Assembly: GCF_000215995.1 (NCBI RefSeq)
Contig: NC_015680.1
Location: 310,001-374,000, forward strand
Length of the DNA stretch: 64,000 nucleotides
Direction of reading: 5' to 3'
Origin: Pyrococcus yayanosii CH1
GTDB taxonomy: Archaea; Methanobacteriota_B; Thermococci; Thermococcales; Thermococcaceae
Part shown: positions 8,593 through 20,930 of the stretch, in pieces
How the letters are laid out: each line of letters begins with the position of its first letter
Position numbering within the stretch: the stretch's first letter is position 1
Position numbers and translations under genes: made by a program
Notes under the pieces: model-generated
What the model was told of the DNA's origin: nothing
The model's input: only the letters and a program-made list of their open reading frames with translations
The model's database searches: none

Positions 8593-8841
8593 GTGGCGGG
8601 GAAGAAGGAGTTTAACATATTTGATCATGTATTAGTACCCGAACACAGGGTGCTCAGTGAAGAGGAGAAGAAGGCTCTGCTTGAGAAGTACCGTATAAGC
8701 CTCTCCCAGCTTCCGCAGATAAAGGCGAGCGACCCGGCCGTTAAGGCCTTAGGTGCCAAGCCTGGGGATATAATAGAAATAAAGCGCAAGAGCCCAACAG
8801 CGGGTGTTTACTATTATTACAGGGTTGTTGTTGAGGATTAA
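8593..8841 (+). CDS. rpoH: RNA polymerase subunit H
   Basis: 82 residues from a GTG. It matches the archaeal Rpb5 C-terminal domain ([40 protein letters not shown]). The subunit forms part of the jaw of RNA polymerase. It is the first gene of the rpoH-rpoB-rpoA1-rpoA2 cluster; rpoB follows after 18 bases. Confidence 0.97.
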   Translation: MAGKKEFNIFDHVLVPEHRVLSEEEKKALLEKYRISLSQLPQIKASDPAVKALGAKPGDIIEIKRKSPTAGVYYYYRVVVED

Positions 8842-8859
8842 AGCTTCTGGGGTGAGAGC

Positions 8860-11800
8860 ATGAGGGGACCTACGGTTGTAGAGGTTACTCCCGACGATCT
8901 TTGGGTTGTTATGGAGAGTTATTGGCAGGAGAAGGGCCTTGTGAGGCAGCACCTTGATTCTTACAACGCCTTCATCGAACGCGGCCTTCAGGAGGTCGTT
9001 AACGAGTTCGGAGGCGTCAAGCCCGACATCCCTGACTTTGAGGTCAAGTTCGGCCGTATAAGGGTCGGTGAGCCCGAGTTCCAGGAGGCCCACGGTCAGA
9101 GGAAGCCACTCTACCCTATGGACGCGAGGATAAGGAACCTTACGTATTCCGCACCCCTGTACCTCGAAATGATACCCGTGGTTAAGGGTATCGAGCAGGA
9201 GCCCGTTGAGGTTCGCATTGGTGAACTCCCAATAATGCTCAAATCCAAGGTCTGCCGCCTCTACGGCCTTAGCGATGAGGAGCTCATCAAGCTCGGTGAA
9301 GACCCCAAGGATCCGGGAGGTTACTTCATCATAAACGGCTCTGAGAGGGTCATCGTTTCTATCGAGGACATAGCCCCTAACAGGACGCTGGTCGAGAAGG
9401 ACGAGAGGCAGGAGCGCTACCTAGCTAAGTGCTTCTCCTACAGGCATGGTTACCGTGCCCTTATCACGGTGGAGAGGAGGAAGGACGGCATACTATACGT
9501 CAGCATACCCAACGTTCCCAAGCCTGTCAAGTTCGTCTACGTTATGAGAGCCCTAGGCCTTGAGAAGGATAAGGACATCGTCGATGCCGTTGGCAACGAC
9601 CCGGAGGTTCAGCAGGTTCTCTTTGACAATCTTGAAGATGCCAGCGACATACAAACGCAGATGGAGGCCCTTGAACTCATAGGGAGGCTCGTGGCGCCGG
9701 GACAGGCGAGAGAGTACAGGCTGAAAAGAGCAGAATACGTCATAGACAACAACCTCCTTCCGCACATGGGTGTGAACCCCGAGGACAGAATAAGAAAGGC
9801 CTACTACCTCGGTATGATGGCCCTCAAGGTCATCGAGCTATCCCTCGGCAGAAGAGATGAGGACGACAAGGATCACTACGCCAATAAGAGGCTCCGTCTC
9901 GCCGGAGATCTCCTCAAGGACCTGTTCCGCGTTGCCTTTGCTCAGCTTGTGAAGGACATCCAGTACCAGATGACCAAGACCTACCAGAGGAAGGGGGAGA
10001 AGTACACCTTTGGTAACATTCACCGCTTCATAAGGAACTCCATAAGGCCTGACGTTCTGACGGAGAGGATTGAACATTCCCTGGCAACTGGGGCTTGGCC
10101 CGGCGGGAGGACGGGTGTCAGCCAACTCCTTGACAGGACCAACTACATGTCCACGCTCTCCCACCTAAGGCGCGTGACCTCTCCACTCGACAGGGAGCAG
10201 CCCCACTTCGAGGCCCGTGACCTGCACGGGACTCATTGGGGCCGCATATGCCCAACGGAGACTCCAGAGGGTCCGAACTGTGGTCTCGTCAAGAACCTTG
10301 CCCTTATGGCTCAGATAACGACGGCGGTTCCTGAGAAGGAGGTCAGGGAATACTTGATGAAGCTTGGCATTATCCCAATAGAGGTCAGGAGGCCCAGCCC
10401 CGAGCTCTGGCGTGTCTACCTCAACGGCGTCCTTATAGGAACCATTGAGGATGGAAAAGCCCTTGTCGAGAGGATAAAGAAGGATAGGAGGAGCGGAAAG
10501 ATAAGTGACGTCATCAATGTTGCATACTATGAGGACATCAAAGAGGTTTACGTGAACAGCGATGACGGTCGTGTCAGGAGGCCGCTTATAATAGTGGAGA
10601 ACGGGAAGCCAAAGCTCACGAGGGAGCACGTGGAGGCCGTGAAACAGGGCAGGCTCAAGTGGAGCGACCTGATAAAGATGGGCATCATTGAGTACCTAGA
10701 CGCTGAAGAGGAGGAGAACGCTTACGTCGCTATGTGGCCGTGGGAAGTAACTGAGGAGCACACCCATCTCGAGCTCATGCCGGCAGCCATACTTGGTCTT
10801 CCTGCTTCGCTCGTTCCGTATCCGGAGCACAATGCGGCTCCAAGAAACACTTACGGTGCGGGCATGGCCAAGCAGAGCCTTGGGCTTGGGTGGGCCAACT
10901 TCCGCATAAGGGTGGACACGAGGGGTCATCTCCTCCACTACCCGCAGGTTCCGCTCGTTAACTCGAGGATAATGAAGGCCGTTGGTTACGAGGACAGGCC
11001 CGCCGGCCAGAACTTCGTCGTTGCCATCCTTGCCTACCAGGGTTACAACATGGAAGACGCCATTATAATAAACAAGGCCTCCATAGAGCGTGGCCTTGCT
11101 CGCTCGACGTTCTTCAGAACCTATGAGGCCGAGGAGAAGAAGTACCTCGGAGGTCAGACAGACCGCTTCGAAATACCTGACCCGACAGTTAGGGGTTACA
11201 GGGGCGAGAAGTATTACCGCAACCTCGATGAGGATGGTCTTATCTTTCCAGAGTCGAAGGTCGATGGCAAGGACGTTCTCATTGGTAGAACATCTCCGCC
11301 CAGGTTCCTCGAGGAGAGAGGTGGCCTCGGTGGCATGATACTTCAAGAAAGGAGAGAAACCAGCGTCGCCGTCAGGCCGAGCGAGAAGGGTATCGTTGAT
11401 AAAGTCATAATCACCGAGACCGGCGACGGAACCAAGCTCGTCAAGGTCACCGTCAGGGACCTCAGGATTCCCGAGCTTGGAGACAAGTTCGCGTCAAGGC
11501 ACGGTCAGAAGGGTGTTATTGGTCTGATCGTCCCGCAGGAGGATATGCCTTGGACCGAGAGCGGAATCGTGCCGGATCTCATAGTCAACCCGCACGGTAT
11601 ACCATCGAGAATGACCGTTGGACAGCTCATAGAGGCAATAGGTGGAAAGGTCGCCTCGCTGAAGGGAAGAAGAGTTGATGGCACGGCCTTCATAGGTGAG
11701 CCCGAGGAGAGGCTTAGGAAGGAGCTGGAGGAGCTTGGATTCAAGCACAACGGTAGGGAAGTCATGTACGACGGCATAACCGGAAAGAGGCTTGTGGCCG

Positions 11801-12216
11801 ACATCTTCATCGGTGTCATCTACTACCAGAGGCTTCACCACATGGTTGCAGATAAGATACACGCCCGCTCCCGCGGCCCTGTCCAGGTCCTAACCAAGCA
11901 GCCCACTGAGGGAAGGGCTAGGGAAGGCGGCCTCAGGTTCGGTGAGATGGAGCGTGACGTCTTGGTCGGACATGGAGCGGCCATGTTGCTCATCGAGCGT
12001 CTCCTGGAGGAGAGCGATAAGACAGAAGTCTGGGTCTGCGAGAACTGCGGTCATATAGCACTCGAAGACAAGCGGCGTGGCAAGGTATACTGCCCCGTCT
12101 GTGGCGAGGAGGAGAGAATTAGCAAGGTCGAGATGAGCTATGCCTTCAAGCTGCTCCTTGACGAACTCAAGGCTATGATTATTAGGCCTAAGCTCAACCT
12201 TACGGAGAGGGTGTGA
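8860..12216 (+). CDS. rpoB: RNA polymerase subunit B, undivided
   Basis: 1118 residues as a single chain, whereas many methanogens and halophiles split it into B' and B''. Recognisable family segments are [15 protein letters not shown] (catalytic lobe), [15 protein letters not shown] near the C-terminus, and a terminal zinc site (CENCG...CPVCG). It is the second-largest core subunit. The ATG at 8860 follows GGGGTGAG. The stop overlaps the start region of rpoA1 (TGATG). No intein was seen. Confidence 0.99.
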   Translation: MRGPTVVEVTPDDLWVVMESYWQEKGLVRQHLDSYNAFIERGLQEVVNEFGGVKPDIPDFEVKFGRIRVGEPEFQEAHGQRKPLYPMDARIRNLTYSAPLYLEMIPVVKGIEQEPVEVRIGELPIMLKSKVCRLYGLSDEELIKLGEDPKDPGGYFIINGSERVIVSIEDIAPNRTLVEKDERQERYLAKCFSYRHGYRALITVERRKDGILYVSIPNVPKPVKFVYVMRALGLEKDKDIVDAVGNDPEVQQVLFDNLEDASDIQTQMEALELIGRLVAPGQAREYRLKRAEYVIDNNLLPHMGVNPEDRIRKAYYLGMMALKVIELSLGRRDEDDKDHYANKRLRLAGDLLKDLFRVAFAQLVKDIQYQMTKTYQRKGEKYTFGNIHRFIRNSIRPDVLTERIEHSLATGAWPGGRTGVSQLLDRTNYMSTLSHLRRVTSPLDREQPHFEARDLHGTHWGRICPTETPEGPNCGLVKNLALMAQITTAVPEKEVREYLMKLGIIPIEVRRPSPELWRVYLNGVLIGTIEDGKALVERIKKDRRSGKISDVINVAYYEDIKEVYVNSDDGRVRRPLIIVENGKPKLTREHVEAVKQGRLKWSDLIKMGIIEYLDAEEEENAYVAMWPWEVTEEHTHLELMPAAILGLPASLVPYPEHNAAPRNTYGAGMAKQSLGLGWANFRIRVDTRGHLLHYPQVPLVNSRIMKAVGYEDRPAGQNFVVAILAYQGYNMEDAIIINKASIERGLARSTFFRTYEAEEKKYLGGQTDRFEIPDPTVRGYRGEKYYRNLDEDGLIFPESKVDGKDVLIGRTSPPRFLEERGGLGGMILQERRETSVAVRPSEKGIVDKVIITETGDGTKLVKVTVRDLRIPELGDKFASRHGQKGVIGLIVPQEDMPWTESGIVPDLIVNPHGIPSRMTVGQLIEAIGGKVASLKGRRVDGTAFIGEPEERLRKELEELGFKHNGREVMYDGITGKRLVADIFIGVIYYQRLHHMVADKIHARSRGPVQVLTKQPTEGRAREGGLRFGEMERDVLVGHGAAMLLIERLLEESDKTEVWVCENCGHIALEDKRRGKVYCPVCGEEERISKVEMSYAFKLLLDELKAMIIRPKLNLTERV

Positions 12217-12221
12217 TGGCC

Positions 12222-14945
12222 ATGCAGTCGGTTAAGAAGGTTATCGGGAGTATCGAGTTTGGTATTCTTTCCCCTCAAGAAATCAGGAAGATGAGTGCTG
12301 TCGAAGTAACAGTTCCCGACACTTACGATGACGATGGCTATCCTATCGAGGGCGGCGTGATGGACAAAAGAATGGGCGTCATAGATCCCGGCCTTAGGTG
12401 CGAGACTTGCGGTGCAAGGGCCGGAGAATGTCCGGGTCACTTTGGCCACATAGAGCTGGCCCGTCCGGTAATTCACGTGGGTTTCGCCAAAACCATCCAC
12501 CGTATCCTTGAGAGCACTTGTCGCGAGTGCGGCAGGATAAAGCTCACGGATGAGGAGATAGAGGAATATATGAAGAAGTTAGAGCTCGCAGGCAACAGGA
12601 GGAGCGAGGTCAACAAGATACTCAAGGAGATACATAAGAAGGCGAGGGAGAGAATGGTCTGTCCGCACTGTGGTGCCCCGCAGTTTCCCATCAAGTTTGA
12701 GAAGCCCACCATATACTGGGAGATAAGGAAGGACGAGCAGGGCAACGAGTATAGGCACAGGATGATGCCCACAGAGGTCAGGGACAGGCTTGAGAAGATA
12801 CCCGACAAGGACCTGCCGCTCCTAGGCCTCCACCCCGAAAAGTCTAGGCCTGAGTGGATGGTTCTCACCGTCCTGCCCGTTCCCCCGGTCACCGTAAGAC
12901 CCTCTATAACCCTCGAGACTGGCATTAGGGCCGAGGACGACCTCACCCATAAGCTTGTCGACATAATAAGAATAAACAATAGGCTCAAGCAGAACATCGA
13001 GGCCGGTGCACCACAACTCATCATCGAAGACCTCTGGGATCTCCTTCAGTACCACGTCACCACCTACATAAACAACGAGACCTCCGGCATTCCGCCGGCC
13101 AAGCACAAGAGCGGAAGAACCCTCAAGACCCTTGCCCAGAGGCTTAAGGGTAAGGAGGGACGCTTTAGGGGCAACCTCAGCGGTAAGCGTGTTAACTTCT
13201 CAGCGAGAACCGTCATCAGCCCTGACCCGATGATAAGCATTAACGAGGTCGGCGTGCCGATAGAGATAGCGATGGAGCTCACCGTTCCCGAGAAGGTCAC
13301 GGAGTTCAACATCGAGAAACTCAGGAAGATGGTCCTCAACGGGCCCGAGAAGTATCCAGGAGCCAATTATGTCATTGACCCTGAGGGAAGAAGGATAAGA
13401 ATTATGGACAGTAACAGGGAGCTCCTTGCCGAGAGGCTCGACATAGGCTGGACGGTCGAGAGGCACCTTCTTGACGGCGACATAGTGCTGTTCAACCGAC
13501 AACCATCTCTCCACAGGATGAGCATAATGGCCCATAGAGTTAGGGTCATGCCCTACAAGACGTTTAGGCTCAACCTTGCCGTTTGCCCGCCTTACAACGC
13601 CGACTTCGATGGTGACGAGATGAACTTGCACGTGCCGCAGACGGAGGAGGCTCAGGCCGAGGCCAGGATACTCATGGAGGTTCAGAATCACATCATATCG
13701 CCGAGGTACGGTGGCCCGATAATTGGTGGTATACAAGATCACATCTCTGGCGGCTACCTGCTGACGCGCGAGGGGGCCTACTTCACGAGGGAAGAGGTAG
13801 AGCAGATGTTAATGTTTGCTGGCGTTGACGTGAAGGAACTACCTGAGCCCGACAAGTACGAGAACGGAAAGCCTCTTTGGAGTGGAAAGACAATATTCTC
13901 CCTTCTCCTTCCGGATGACCTGACCGTTTGGTATAGGAACAAGCTTTGCGACGAGCCTGAGCGCTGTGAAGCTCTGGAGAAGCTCATAGAGGAGAAGCTG
14001 ATGCCCGACCCAGAGGAGGTCAGAAAGCTAGCCTACGACGGCTTTGTTTACATCCAGAACGGAAAGCTTCTGAGCGGTGCCATAGACAAGAAGGCCTACG
14101 GAAGGGAGGACGGCATAATCCTCGACCTCATAGTAAGGGAGTACGGCGTTGAAAGGGCCAGGCAGTTCCTTGACCAGGTTACCAAGCTTGCCATATGGGT
14201 CATTACCCACAAGGGTTTCACAACCGCGATAGACGATGAGGACCTTCCGCAGGAGGCTATAGATAGGATAAAGGAGATAATCCGCGAGGCCGAGGAGAGA
14301 GTTGAGAGGCTCATAGAGGCCTACAGAAGGGGAGAGCTTGAGCCACTACCCGGTAAGACCATTGAAGAAACGCTAGAAAGCAAGATAATGGCCGTACTTG
14401 CCGAGGCCCGTGACAACGCCGGTAGCGTCGCTGAGAGGTATCTCGGTATGGACAACCACACGGTCATCATGGCCAAGACGGGTGCGAGGGGTAAGATACT
14501 TAACATAACTCAGATGGCGGCCCTGCTTGGCCAGCAGTCCATCCGTGGCAAGCGCCTCTACCGTGGCTACCGCGGAAGGGTTTTGACTCACTTCAAGCCT
14601 GGCGATTTGGGAGCTAGGGCTAGGGGTTTCGTCGTCAACTCCTACAAGAGCGGACTTACCCCGCAGGAGTACTTCTTCCACGCCATGGGTGGTAGGGAAG
14701 GCCTCGTTGATACCGCAGTCAGAACAGCCCAAAGCGGTTACATGCAGCGCCGTCTGATAAATGCTCTCCAAGACCTTAAGGTGGACTACGATGGAACCGT
14801 CAGGGATCCAAACGGCGTCATCGTTCAGTTCCGCTATGGCGAGGATGGTATTGATCCTATGAAGAGCTGGGGTGGAAAGACGGTTGACGTGGACAGGATA
14901 ATTATGAGAACCCTCTTCAAGATGAGAGTGAACGGGAAGGCGTGA
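12222..14945 (+). CDS. rpoA1: RNA polymerase subunit A'
   Basis: 907 residues from the ATG at 12222 ([16 protein letters not shown]); an ATG at 12216, overlapping the rpoB stop, is the alternative. N-terminal zinc sites are CETC...CPGH and CREC...CPHC. The catalytic magnesium motif [10 protein letters not shown] places the aspartates at 461, 463 and 465. The bridge helix region follows near the C-terminus ([20 protein letters not shown]). The chain ends where all archaea split the large subunit, with A'' encoded next. Confidence 0.98.
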   Translation: MQSVKKVIGSIEFGILSPQEIRKMSAVEVTVPDTYDDDGYPIEGGVMDKRMGVIDPGLRCETCGARAGECPGHFGHIELARPVIHVGFAKTIHRILESTCRECGRIKLTDEEIEEYMKKLELAGNRRSEVNKILKEIHKKARERMVCPHCGAPQFPIKFEKPTIYWEIRKDEQGNEYRHRMMPTEVRDRLEKIPDKDLPLLGLHPEKSRPEWMVLTVLPVPPVTVRPSITLETGIRAEDDLTHKLVDIIRINNRLKQNIEAGAPQLIIEDLWDLLQYHVTTYINNETSGIPPAKHKSGRTLKTLAQRLKGKEGRFRGNLSGKRVNFSARTVISPDPMISINEVGVPIEIAMELTVPEKVTEFNIEKLRKMVLNGPEKYPGANYVIDPEGRRIRIMDSNRELLAERLDIGWTVERHLLDGDIVLFNRQPSLHRMSIMAHRVRVMPYKTFRLNLAVCPPYNADFDGDEMNLHVPQTEEAQAEARILMEVQNHIISPRYGGPIIGGIQDHISGGYLLTREGAYFTREEVEQMLMFAGVDVKELPEPDKYENGKPLWSGKTIFSLLLPDDLTVWYRNKLCDEPERCEALEKLIEEKLMPDPEEVRKLAYDGFVYIQNGKLLSGAIDKKAYGREDGIILDLIVREYGVERARQFLDQVTKLAIWVITHKGFTTAIDDEDLPQEAIDRIKEIIREAEERVERLIEAYRRGELEPLPGKTIEETLESKIMAVLAEARDNAGSVAERYLGMDNHTVIMAKTGARGKILNITQMAALLGQQSIRGKRLYRGYRGRVLTHFKPGDLGARARGFVVNSYKSGLTPQEYFFHAMGGREGLVDTAVRTAQSGYMQRRLINALQDLKVDYDGTVRDPNGVIVQFRYGEDGIDPMKSWGGKTVDVDRIIMRTLFKMRVNGKA

Positions 14946-14955
14946 GGTGATCCCC

Positions 14956-16146
14956 GTGGTTTCCCCCTCCACAATCAAATCTTTGGTAGAGAAGAAAGGT
15001 TCCCTCCTGCCCAAGAGCGTTAAGGAAGAGCTCTACCAGAAGCTCGTGAAGTACAATGAGAAGTACAAGCTGAAGAAGGCCGAAATCGAGGCCATAATAG
15101 AAGAGGTCGTCCGCGAGTACGAGAGGGCCCTTGTGGAACCTGGGGAGGCCGTTGGAACGGTTGCCGCTCAGTCCATCGGCGAGCCCTCGACGCAGATGAC
15201 CCTCAACACCTTCCACTACGCCGGTGTCGCCGAGATAAACGTCACTCTAGGTCTGCCGAGGATAATAGAGATAGTGGACGCGAGGAAGAACCCCTCAACT
15301 CCTATGATGACAGTGTACCTTGACGAGGAGCACCGACACGACAGGGCTAAGGCGGAGGAAGTCGCGAGGAGAATTGAGGGAACAACCGTCGAGAACCTTG
15401 CCCGCTCAACTACCATAGACCTCATAAACATGGAGTTCATCGTCGAGATAGACCCCGAGAGGCTCGAGAAGAGCGGCCTGAGCATGGAGAGGATTCTCAA
15501 GAAGCTTCAGGGTTCTTTCAAGAGCGCCGAGTTTGAAGTGGAAGGTTATACATTGATTGTTCGCCCCAAGAAAGCTGAGAAAATCTCTGACCTCAGAAGG
15601 CTTGCCGAAAAGGTTAAAAAGCACCGCCTTAAGGGTCTGTCAGGCGTCGGAAAGACCATAGTGAGGAAGGAGGGCGACGAGTACGTCATTTACACGGAAG
15701 GCTCAAACTTCAAGCAGGTCCTGAAGGTTCCCGGCGTTGACCCGACCAGGACGAGGACGAACAACATCCACGAGATCGCTGAGGTGCTCGGCATCGAAGC
15801 GGCAAGAAACGCCATAATTGAGGAGATCGTCAACACGATGAGGGAGCAGGGTCTTGAAGTTGATATAAGGCACATCATGCTCGTGGCCGACATCATGACC
15901 CTCGACGGCATCGTGAGGCCCATAGGCAGGCACGGTGTCGTTGGTGAGAAGGAGAGCGTCCTTGCAAGGGCGGCCTTCGAGATAACGACCCAGCACCTCT
16001 TTGAGGCCGCCGAGAGGGGTGAGATTGACAATCTCAATGGCGTGATTGAGAACGTGCTCATCGGTCAGCCCGTTCCCGTCGGGACGGGCATTGTTAGGCT
16101 CGCCATGAAGCTACCACTGAGGCCGCAGAAAGAGGAGGAGGTGTGA
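14956..16146 (+). CDS. rpoA2: RNA polymerase subunit A''
   Basis: 396 residues from a GTG at 14956, four bases after GAGGTGAT; an earlier in-frame GTG at 14947 lies inside that ribosome binding site. The start [10 protein letters not shown] resembles Pyrococcus A''. The trigger loop region is evident ([20 protein letters not shown] and the following segment), completing the active site with A'. No intein interrupts it. rpl30e follows three bases after the stop. Confidence 0.98.
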   Translation: MVSPSTIKSLVEKKGSLLPKSVKEELYQKLVKYNEKYKLKKAEIEAIIEEVVREYERALVEPGEAVGTVAAQSIGEPSTQMTLNTFHYAGVAEINVTLGLPRIIEIVDARKNPSTPMMTVYLDEEHRHDRAKAEEVARRIEGTTVENLARSTTIDLINMEFIVEIDPERLEKSGLSMERILKKLQGSFKSAEFEVEGYTLIVRPKKAEKISDLRRLAEKVKKHRLKGLSGVGKTIVRKEGDEYVIYTEGSNFKQVLKVPGVDPTRTRTNNIHEIAEVLGIEAARNAIIEEIVNTMREQGLEVDIRHIMLVADIMTLDGIVRPIGRHGVVGEKESVLARAAFEITTQHLFEAAERGEIDNLNGVIENVLIGQPVPVGTGIVRLAMKLPLRPQKEEEV

Positions 16147-16149
16147 TGT

Positions 16150-16449
16150 ATGGATCTTGCGTTCGAGCTGAGGAAGGCCATGGAGACAGGCAAGATTGTC
16201 CTCGGTTCAAATGAAACAATCAGGCTCGCCAAGACTGGGGGTGCAAAGCTCATTATAGTTGCCAGGAACGCTCCCAAAGAGATAAAGGACGATATCTACT
16301 ACTACGCCAAGCTCAGCGACATTCCAGTCTACGAGTTCGAGGGAACCAGCGTCGAGCTTGGAACCCTCCTGGGCAAGCCCTTCGTCGTGGCCTCCCTTGC
16401 CATCGTTGATCCCGGAGAGAGCAACATACTAGCCCTCGCCAAGAAGTGA
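16150..16449 (+). CDS. rpl30e: Ribosomal protein L30e
   Basis: 99 residues of the L7Ae/L30e fold ([38 protein letters not shown]), a large-subunit RNA-binding protein. It sits between rpoA2 and nusA as in other archaea. Confidence 0.97.
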   Translation: MDLAFELRKAMETGKIVLGSNETIRLAKTGGAKLIIVARNAPKEIKDDIYYYAKLSDIPVYEFEGTSVELGTLLGKPFVVASLAIVDPGESNILALAKK

Positions 16450-16461
16450 GGTGAGCAGGGG

Positions 16462-16899
16462 ATGCCGCTGAAGCTCAACACGGAGCAGATAAAGTACATA
16501 GCCCTCTTCGAGAGCTTCACGGGGGCAACGGTGCTTGACTGTCTTATAGATAGCGAGAGAAACAGGCTCATCTACGTCATTAAGAAGGGGGAGATGGGGC
16601 TAGCCCTCGGCAAGAGGGGCATTAACGTGAGGAGAATCGAAGGGATGATAGGAAAGGAAATCGACCTCGTCGAGCACTCCGAGAACCCTGAGGAGTTCAT
16701 TAAGAACATTTATAAAACGATGGGCGTAAAGGTTAAAAAAGTCCACATCACTGAGAAGAGAGACGGCAAAAAGGTCGCCCTCCTTGATGTCAGCCCGAGG
16801 GATAAGCCGAGGGCAATCGGGAGGGGTGGTCACAACATAAACATCGTTAGGGAGCTTATGGAGAGACACCATGGTATTCATGACGTGATAATAATCTGA
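16462..16899 (+). CDS. nusA: NusA-like transcription factor with two KH domains
   Basis: 145 residues, much shorter than bacterial NusA and lacking its RNAP-binding and S1 domains. Two KH domains are visible with loops GKRG ([15 protein letters not shown]) and GRGG ([15 protein letters not shown]). The position between rpl30e and rps12 is conserved in archaea. The likely role is RNA binding during transcription or termination. Confidence 0.95.
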   Translation: MPLKLNTEQIKYIALFESFTGATVLDCLIDSERNRLIYVIKKGEMGLALGKRGINVRRIEGMIGKEIDLVEHSENPEEFIKNIYKTMGVKVKKVHITEKRDGKKVALLDVSPRDKPRAIGRGGHNINIVRELMERHHGIHDVIII

Positions 16900-16915
16900 A
16901 GGTAAGGTGATGCTA

Positions 16916-17359
16916 ATGCCTGGAAAGAAGGCTCCTAATGGTGAGTTCGCAGGCAGGAAGCTCAAGCTCAAGAGGAAGAAGTTCCGCTGGAGTGACATAA
17001 GGTACAAGAGGAGGGTCCTTCGCCTCAAGGAGAAGAGCGACCCGCTTGAAGGTGCTCCGCAGGCCAGGGGAATAGTGCTAGAGAAGATAGCCGTCGAGGC
17101 CAAGCAGCCCAACTCAGGAATGCGTAAGGCCGTCCGTGTCCAGCTCATCAAGAACGGTAAGGTTGTCACCGCCTTCTGTCCCGGTGACGGTGCCATCAAC
17201 TACATCGATGAGCACGACGAAGTTATCATAGAGGGCATCGGTGGTCCTAAGGGCGGTTCAATGGGTGACATCCCTGGAATCCGCTACAAGGTCGTCAAGG
17301 TCAACCGCGTTAGCCTCAAGGAGCTCGTCAAGGGCAGGAAGGAGAAGCCGAGGAGGTGA
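16916..17359 (+). CDS. rps12: Ribosomal protein S12
   Basis: 147 residues from the ATG at 16916, four bases after AGGTGAT. The decoding-site loop is conserved ([31 protein letters not shown]). It is very basic, in operon with rps7 six bases downstream. Confidence 0.98.
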   Translation: MPGKKAPNGEFAGRKLKLKRKKFRWSDIRYKRRVLRLKEKSDPLEGAPQARGIVLEKIAVEAKQPNSGMRKAVRVQLIKNGKVVTAFCPGDGAINYIDEHDEVIIEGIGGPKGGSMGDIPGIRYKVVKVNRVSLKELVKGRKEKPRR

Positions 17360-17365
17360 TCTGCC

Positions 17366-18013
17366 ATGGCCAAGCCGCTCACAGAGAGGTTCTTCATCCC
17401 CAAGGAGATTAAGGTCATGGGGCGCTGGAGCGTCGAGGACGTCGAGGTTAGAGACCCCTCCCTCAAGCCCTACATAAACCTTGAGCCTCGCCTCCTCCCG
17501 CACACCCATGGAAGGCATGCAAAGAAGCACTTTGGTAAGGCCAACGTCCACATCGTTGAAAGGCTCATCAACAAGGTCATGCGTAGCGGCGGTAGCCATT
17601 ATAAGGTCGCGGGTCACTTCATGCGCAGGGAGCACCGCTCCCTGATGAGCAAGAAGATGAAGGCCTACGAGGTTGTTAAGGAGGCCTTCAAGATAATCGA
17701 GCAGAGGACAGGAAAGAACCCGATCCAGGTTCTCATCTGGGCCATAGAGAACGCCGCCCCGAGGGAGGACACGACGAGCGTCATGTTCGGTGGAATAAGG
17801 TACCACGTGGCCGTTGACATATCCCCGCTCAGGCGCCTTGACGTTGCCCTCAGGAACATCGCCCTTGGCGCCAGTGCCAAGTGCTATCGGACCAAGATGA
17901 GCTATGCGGAGGCTCTCGCCGAAGAGATAATCCTCGCCGCCAACAAGGACCCCAAGAGCTACGCCTACAGCAAGAAGCTGGAGATAGAGCGTATCGCCGA
18001 GTCTTCGCGCTGA
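17366..18013 (+). CDS. rps7: Ribosomal protein S7
   Basis: 215 residues, archaeal length, with the RNA-binding core ([40 protein letters not shown]). It nucleates assembly of the 30S head. It is the last gene of the operon; elongation factor genes do not follow here. A new promoter appears 28 bases after its stop. Confidence 0.98.
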   Translation: MAKPLTERFFIPKEIKVMGRWSVEDVEVRDPSLKPYINLEPRLLPHTHGRHAKKHFGKANVHIVERLINKVMRSGGSHYKVAGHFMRREHRSLMSKKMKAYEVVKEAFKIIEQRTGKNPIQVLIWAIENAAPREDTTSVMFGGIRYHVAVDISPLRRLDVALRNIALGASAKCYRTKMSYAEALAEEIILAANKDPKSYAYSKKLEIERIAESSR

Positions 18014-18040
18014 GCCCTTCTCACTTCTCCTTTGGGAAGT

Positions 18041-18050
18041 CCTTATATAG
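18041..18050 (+). promoter_or_regulatory. TATA box for the universal stress protein gene
   Basis: CCTTATATAG, 36 bases before the ATG at 18086. It excludes the longer open frame that begins at 18032. Confidence 0.7.
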
Positions 18051-18085
18051 GGGATTTTTTCCAAACTTCTTTTCGGTGTAAGGCC

Positions 18086-18913
18086 ATGTTTAAGCGGATA
18101 CTATATCCTACAGACTTCTCTGAGGTTTCAAGGAAGGCCCTTCTCGAGTGCGTTCCCAGCATCGCGACCGGCGCCGAGCTCATACTGCTCCACGTCGTGG
18201 ACATAACCCTTGCCGAGATGGAAGCCTTCCAAATGTCCGATGTTGCGGAGGAGGAGCTTAAGAAACTGGCTGAAGCTCTGAGGGAGAAGGGAATAACGGT
18301 CGAAACCATCGTCAGGATAGGTATACCCTCCCTTGAAATCGCAGAGGTCGCGAAGGAGAAGGACGTTGACCTTGTTGTGGTCCCATCCAAGGGCGAGAAC
18401 ATCCTGAGACAGATGTTCCTCGGGAGTACAGCCTCAAACCTCGTGAGAGCCACCCATAGGCCCGTTCTCCTCCTTAGGTACGAGGTCGAGGATGGAACCC
18501 TTAAGGCCCTTCAGGATTGCTCCACGATTTTCAAGAGGCCCCTCGTGGCTTTGGACTTCTCCGAGTGCTCGGCCAGAGTTATTGAAGTCGTCAAGGAGTT
18601 GCCCGAGGTTGAGGAGGTAATTCTGGCCCACGTGGTTGACTATGGTAAGGTCGAGAAGCTTGAGGAGAACATAAGGGAGGCTGAGAGGAAGCTAAAAGAA
18701 TACGCAAGGGAACTCCCGTGGAAAACGGAGGTCGAGGTCCTGGCCGGCATAGCCTCTCGCGGCATAATTGGGTTGGCCCTTACAAAGAACGCCACCGTTG
18801 TAGTTATAGGGAAGAGGGGAAGGAGCGTCCTGAGGGAGTTACTCCTCGGGAGCACGGCTGAAAGAATTATCCGGGAGTGCAGGTTGCCAGTTCTACTCGT
18901 TCCATGCGAGTGA
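18086..18913 (+). CDS. Tandem-domain universal stress protein (UspA family)
   Basis: 275 residues made of two Usp domains of about 140 residues. Each ends in the ATP-binding type GxxG...GS motif: residues near 96-118 (SKGENILRQMFLGST) and near 240-256 (GKRGRSVLRELLLGST). The tandem fusion is like bacterial UspE. The specific role is unknown. The start at 18086 follows GGTGTAAGG. pth2 starts 19 bases downstream, probably cotranscribed with truD. Confidence 0.92.
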   Translation: MFKRILYPTDFSEVSRKALLECVPSIATGAELILLHVVDITLAEMEAFQMSDVAEEELKKLAEALREKGITVETIVRIGIPSLEIAEVAKEKDVDLVVVPSKGENILRQMFLGSTASNLVRATHRPVLLLRYEVEDGTLKALQDCSTIFKRPLVALDFSECSARVIEVVKELPEVEEVILAHVVDYGKVEKLEENIREAERKLKEYARELPWKTEVEVLAGIASRGIIGLALTKNATVVVIGKRGRSVLRELLLGSTAERIIRECRLPVLLVPCE

Positions 18914-18932
18914 ATAGGGGGCAAGGGGAGTC

Positions 18933-19289
18933 ATGTTCTACTACAAGCAGGTCATGGTCGTTAGGAAAGACCTGAAGATAAGCAAAGGTAAGCTGGCGGT
19001 GCAAGTGGCCCACGGGGCCGTCACGGCGGCCTTTGAGGCATATAGGAAGAGGAGGGAGTGGTTTGAGGCATGGTTCAGAGAGGGGCAGAAGAAGGTCGTG
19101 GTCAAGGTGGAGAACGAAGAAGAACTGTTCCAGCTTAAAGCACAGGCTGAAAAGCTTGGCCTTCCAACAGCCCTGATAAGGGACGCCGGTCTGACGGAGA
19201 TTCCGCCCGGAACGGTTACTTGCTTGGCGATAGGACCGGCCCCGGAGGAGCTCGTAGACAAGGTAACCGGCCACCTCAAGTTACTGTGA
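18933..19289 (+). CDS. pth2: Peptidyl-tRNA hydrolase, archaeal/eukaryal type
   Basis: 118 residues of the Pth2 family ([46 protein letters not shown]). It releases tRNA from peptidyl-tRNAs that drop off the ribosome. It is nine bases ahead of truD, making a small tRNA-related operon. Confidence 0.97.
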   Translation: MFYYKQVMVVRKDLKISKGKLAVQVAHGAVTAAFEAYRKRREWFEAWFREGQKKVVVKVENEEELFQLKAQAEKLGLPTALIRDAGLTEIPPGTVTCLAIGPAPEELVDKVTGHLKLL

Positions 19290-19298
19290 GGTGCTCCG

Positions 19299-20540
19299 AT
19301 GGACTTCAGGGAGCTCTTCAGAAGGTTCAGGCATCTTAGCGAGACTCCTGGAATAGGTGGGAGAATAAAGGTCTATCCTGAGGACTTCATCGTTAGGGAG
19401 GTACTACCAAAGGCAGCCTTTAGAGGCCCCTGCCTTCTCTTCCTCCTCAAGAAGCGGAACTGGGAGACGATGGCGGCAATTAAGGAAATTGCGAAGAGGC
19501 TTGGTATCCACTACTCGGAGATAGGCTTTGCGGGAACGAAGGACAGGCACGCCGTCACATACCAGTACATAAGCATCTGCAGGCCTGAGCTCAAGGAGAG
19601 AGTCAACTCAATCAAGATGAAGGGCGTTGAGCTGAGGTTTGTCGGCAAGGGCAGAAGGCTCAAGCTTGGAATGCTCCTTGGTAACCGCTTCCTAATCCGG
19701 GTTAGGGGTCCTGAGAGACCCGAGAATCTTCCGGAGATTATAGGGGAGCTGAAGGAGAAGGGCGGCTTTCCCAACTACTTCGGCCCCCAGCGGTTTGGGG
19801 AAAGGAGGGTTGTAAATCATCTCGTCGGGAAGCTCCTTCTCCTGGGGGACTTCGAGAGCGCCGCAAGGCTCTTCCTCGGCTACGCCGAAGGGGACATGGA
19901 GGGGGATGAAGCTAGGAGGAACTTTTGGGAGACGGGTGACGTTGAGAGGGCGTTGGAGGAGTTTCCCAAGTTCCTCCGCTACGAAAGGGCCATGCTTTAC
20001 CGGTACAGGGAGACAGGCAGCTGGAAGAAGGCCTTCCTCGTCCTCCCGAGACCTATCGCGAGGATATTCATCCATGCCTATCAAGCGTATCTCTTCAACC
20101 TTTACCTGAGCAGGCGCATTGAGGAAGGGATGTCCCTTGCGGAGGCCATACCCGGCGATATAGTTGTTCAGGTGAAGGGAGGCATCCCCCTGAGGTCTAG
20201 GACGTACAGGGTTACCGAGACAAACGTGGACTTCGTGAACGAGAAGATAAAGGCTGGAGAAGCTATGGTAACCGGCCCGATATTTGGACTCTTGATGCGC
20301 CGGGCCCGCGGTCTTCCTGGCCGTCTTGAGACCGAAATCCTTGAGGGGGAGGGTATAAGCCTCGAAGCCTTCAAAAGACTTCCGAAGCCTCTAAGAGAGC
20401 CGGGCGGGAGGAGGGAGCTCCTCATAAAGCCCCTCCACTTTGCCTATAAGATTGAGGAGAGAAGTGTCCTCTTCAGGTTCTTCCTGCCCAAGGGTGTTTA
20501 CGCTACGAGCGTCCTCCGGGAAATCATGAAGGACCACTAA
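19299..20540 (+). CDS. truD: tRNA pseudouridine synthase TruD
   Basis: 413 residues. The catalytic Asp is D82 in [11 protein letters not shown], and the family signature NYFGPQRFG is present. TruD makes pseudouridine 13 in tRNA. The ATG follows GAGGTGCTCC. The length agrees with archaeal TruD, which carries an extended insertion. Confidence 0.97.
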   Translation: MDFRELFRRFRHLSETPGIGGRIKVYPEDFIVREVLPKAAFRGPCLLFLLKKRNWETMAAIKEIAKRLGIHYSEIGFAGTKDRHAVTYQYISICRPELKERVNSIKMKGVELRFVGKGRRLKLGMLLGNRFLIRVRGPERPENLPEIIGELKEKGGFPNYFGPQRFGERRVVNHLVGKLLLLGDFESAARLFLGYAEGDMEGDEARRNFWETGDVERALEEFPKFLRYERAMLYRYRETGSWKKAFLVLPRPIARIFIHAYQAYLFNLYLSRRIEEGMSLAEAIPGDIVVQVKGGIPLRSRTYRVTETNVDFVNEKIKAGEAMVTGPIFGLLMRRARGLPGRLETEILEGEGISLEAFKRLPKPLREPGGRRELLIKPLHFAYKIEERSVLFRFFLPKGVYATSVLREIMKDH

Positions 20541-20591
20541 CCGGGGATAGCGTTATAAGGATTGCTAAAGAGCTCCTCAGGGGTGATGCTC

Positions 20592-20930
20592 ATGGCAGAG
20601 GACATCGAGGAGATCAGGAAGAGGAAGCTCCTTGAGCTTCAGAGAAAGTACCTTGAACAGCAGAGGGCTCGGGAGGAAGAGGCGAGACAGCAGGCTCTCA
20701 TAGAGGCCCAAATACAGGCCATCCTGAGGAAGATACTCACGCCAGAGGCGAGGGAGAGGCTCGCAAGGGTAAAGCTGGTGAGGCCAGAACTTGCTAGGCA
20801 GGTCGAGCTCATACTAGTCCAGCTCTACCAGACCGGCCAGATAAGGGAGCCCCTCACGGATGCCCAGCTGAAGAGGATACTCGCTCAGATAGAGGCCAGG
20901 ACCAGGAGGGAGTTCAGGATAAAATGGTGA
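20592..20930 (+). CDS. PDCD5-family DNA-binding protein
   Basis: 112 residues from the ATG at 20592 after GGGTGATG. It has a long charged N-terminal helix followed by a three-helix core (AILRKILTPEARERLARVKL; ILAQIEARTRREFRIKW), as in archaeal PDCD5/TFAR19 proteins. The biological role is not settled. The stop overlaps the next start by seven bases. Confidence 0.92.
   Translation: MAEDIEEIRKRKLLELQRKYLEQQRAREEEARQQALIEAQIQAILRKILTPEARERLARVKLVRPELARQVELILVQLYQTGQIREPLTDAQLKRILAQIEARTRREFRIKW

Noticed and set aside
17258-18064. A 268-codon minus-strand open frame across rps7
   Set aside because: It is antisense to a certain ribosomal protein gene and has no motif.
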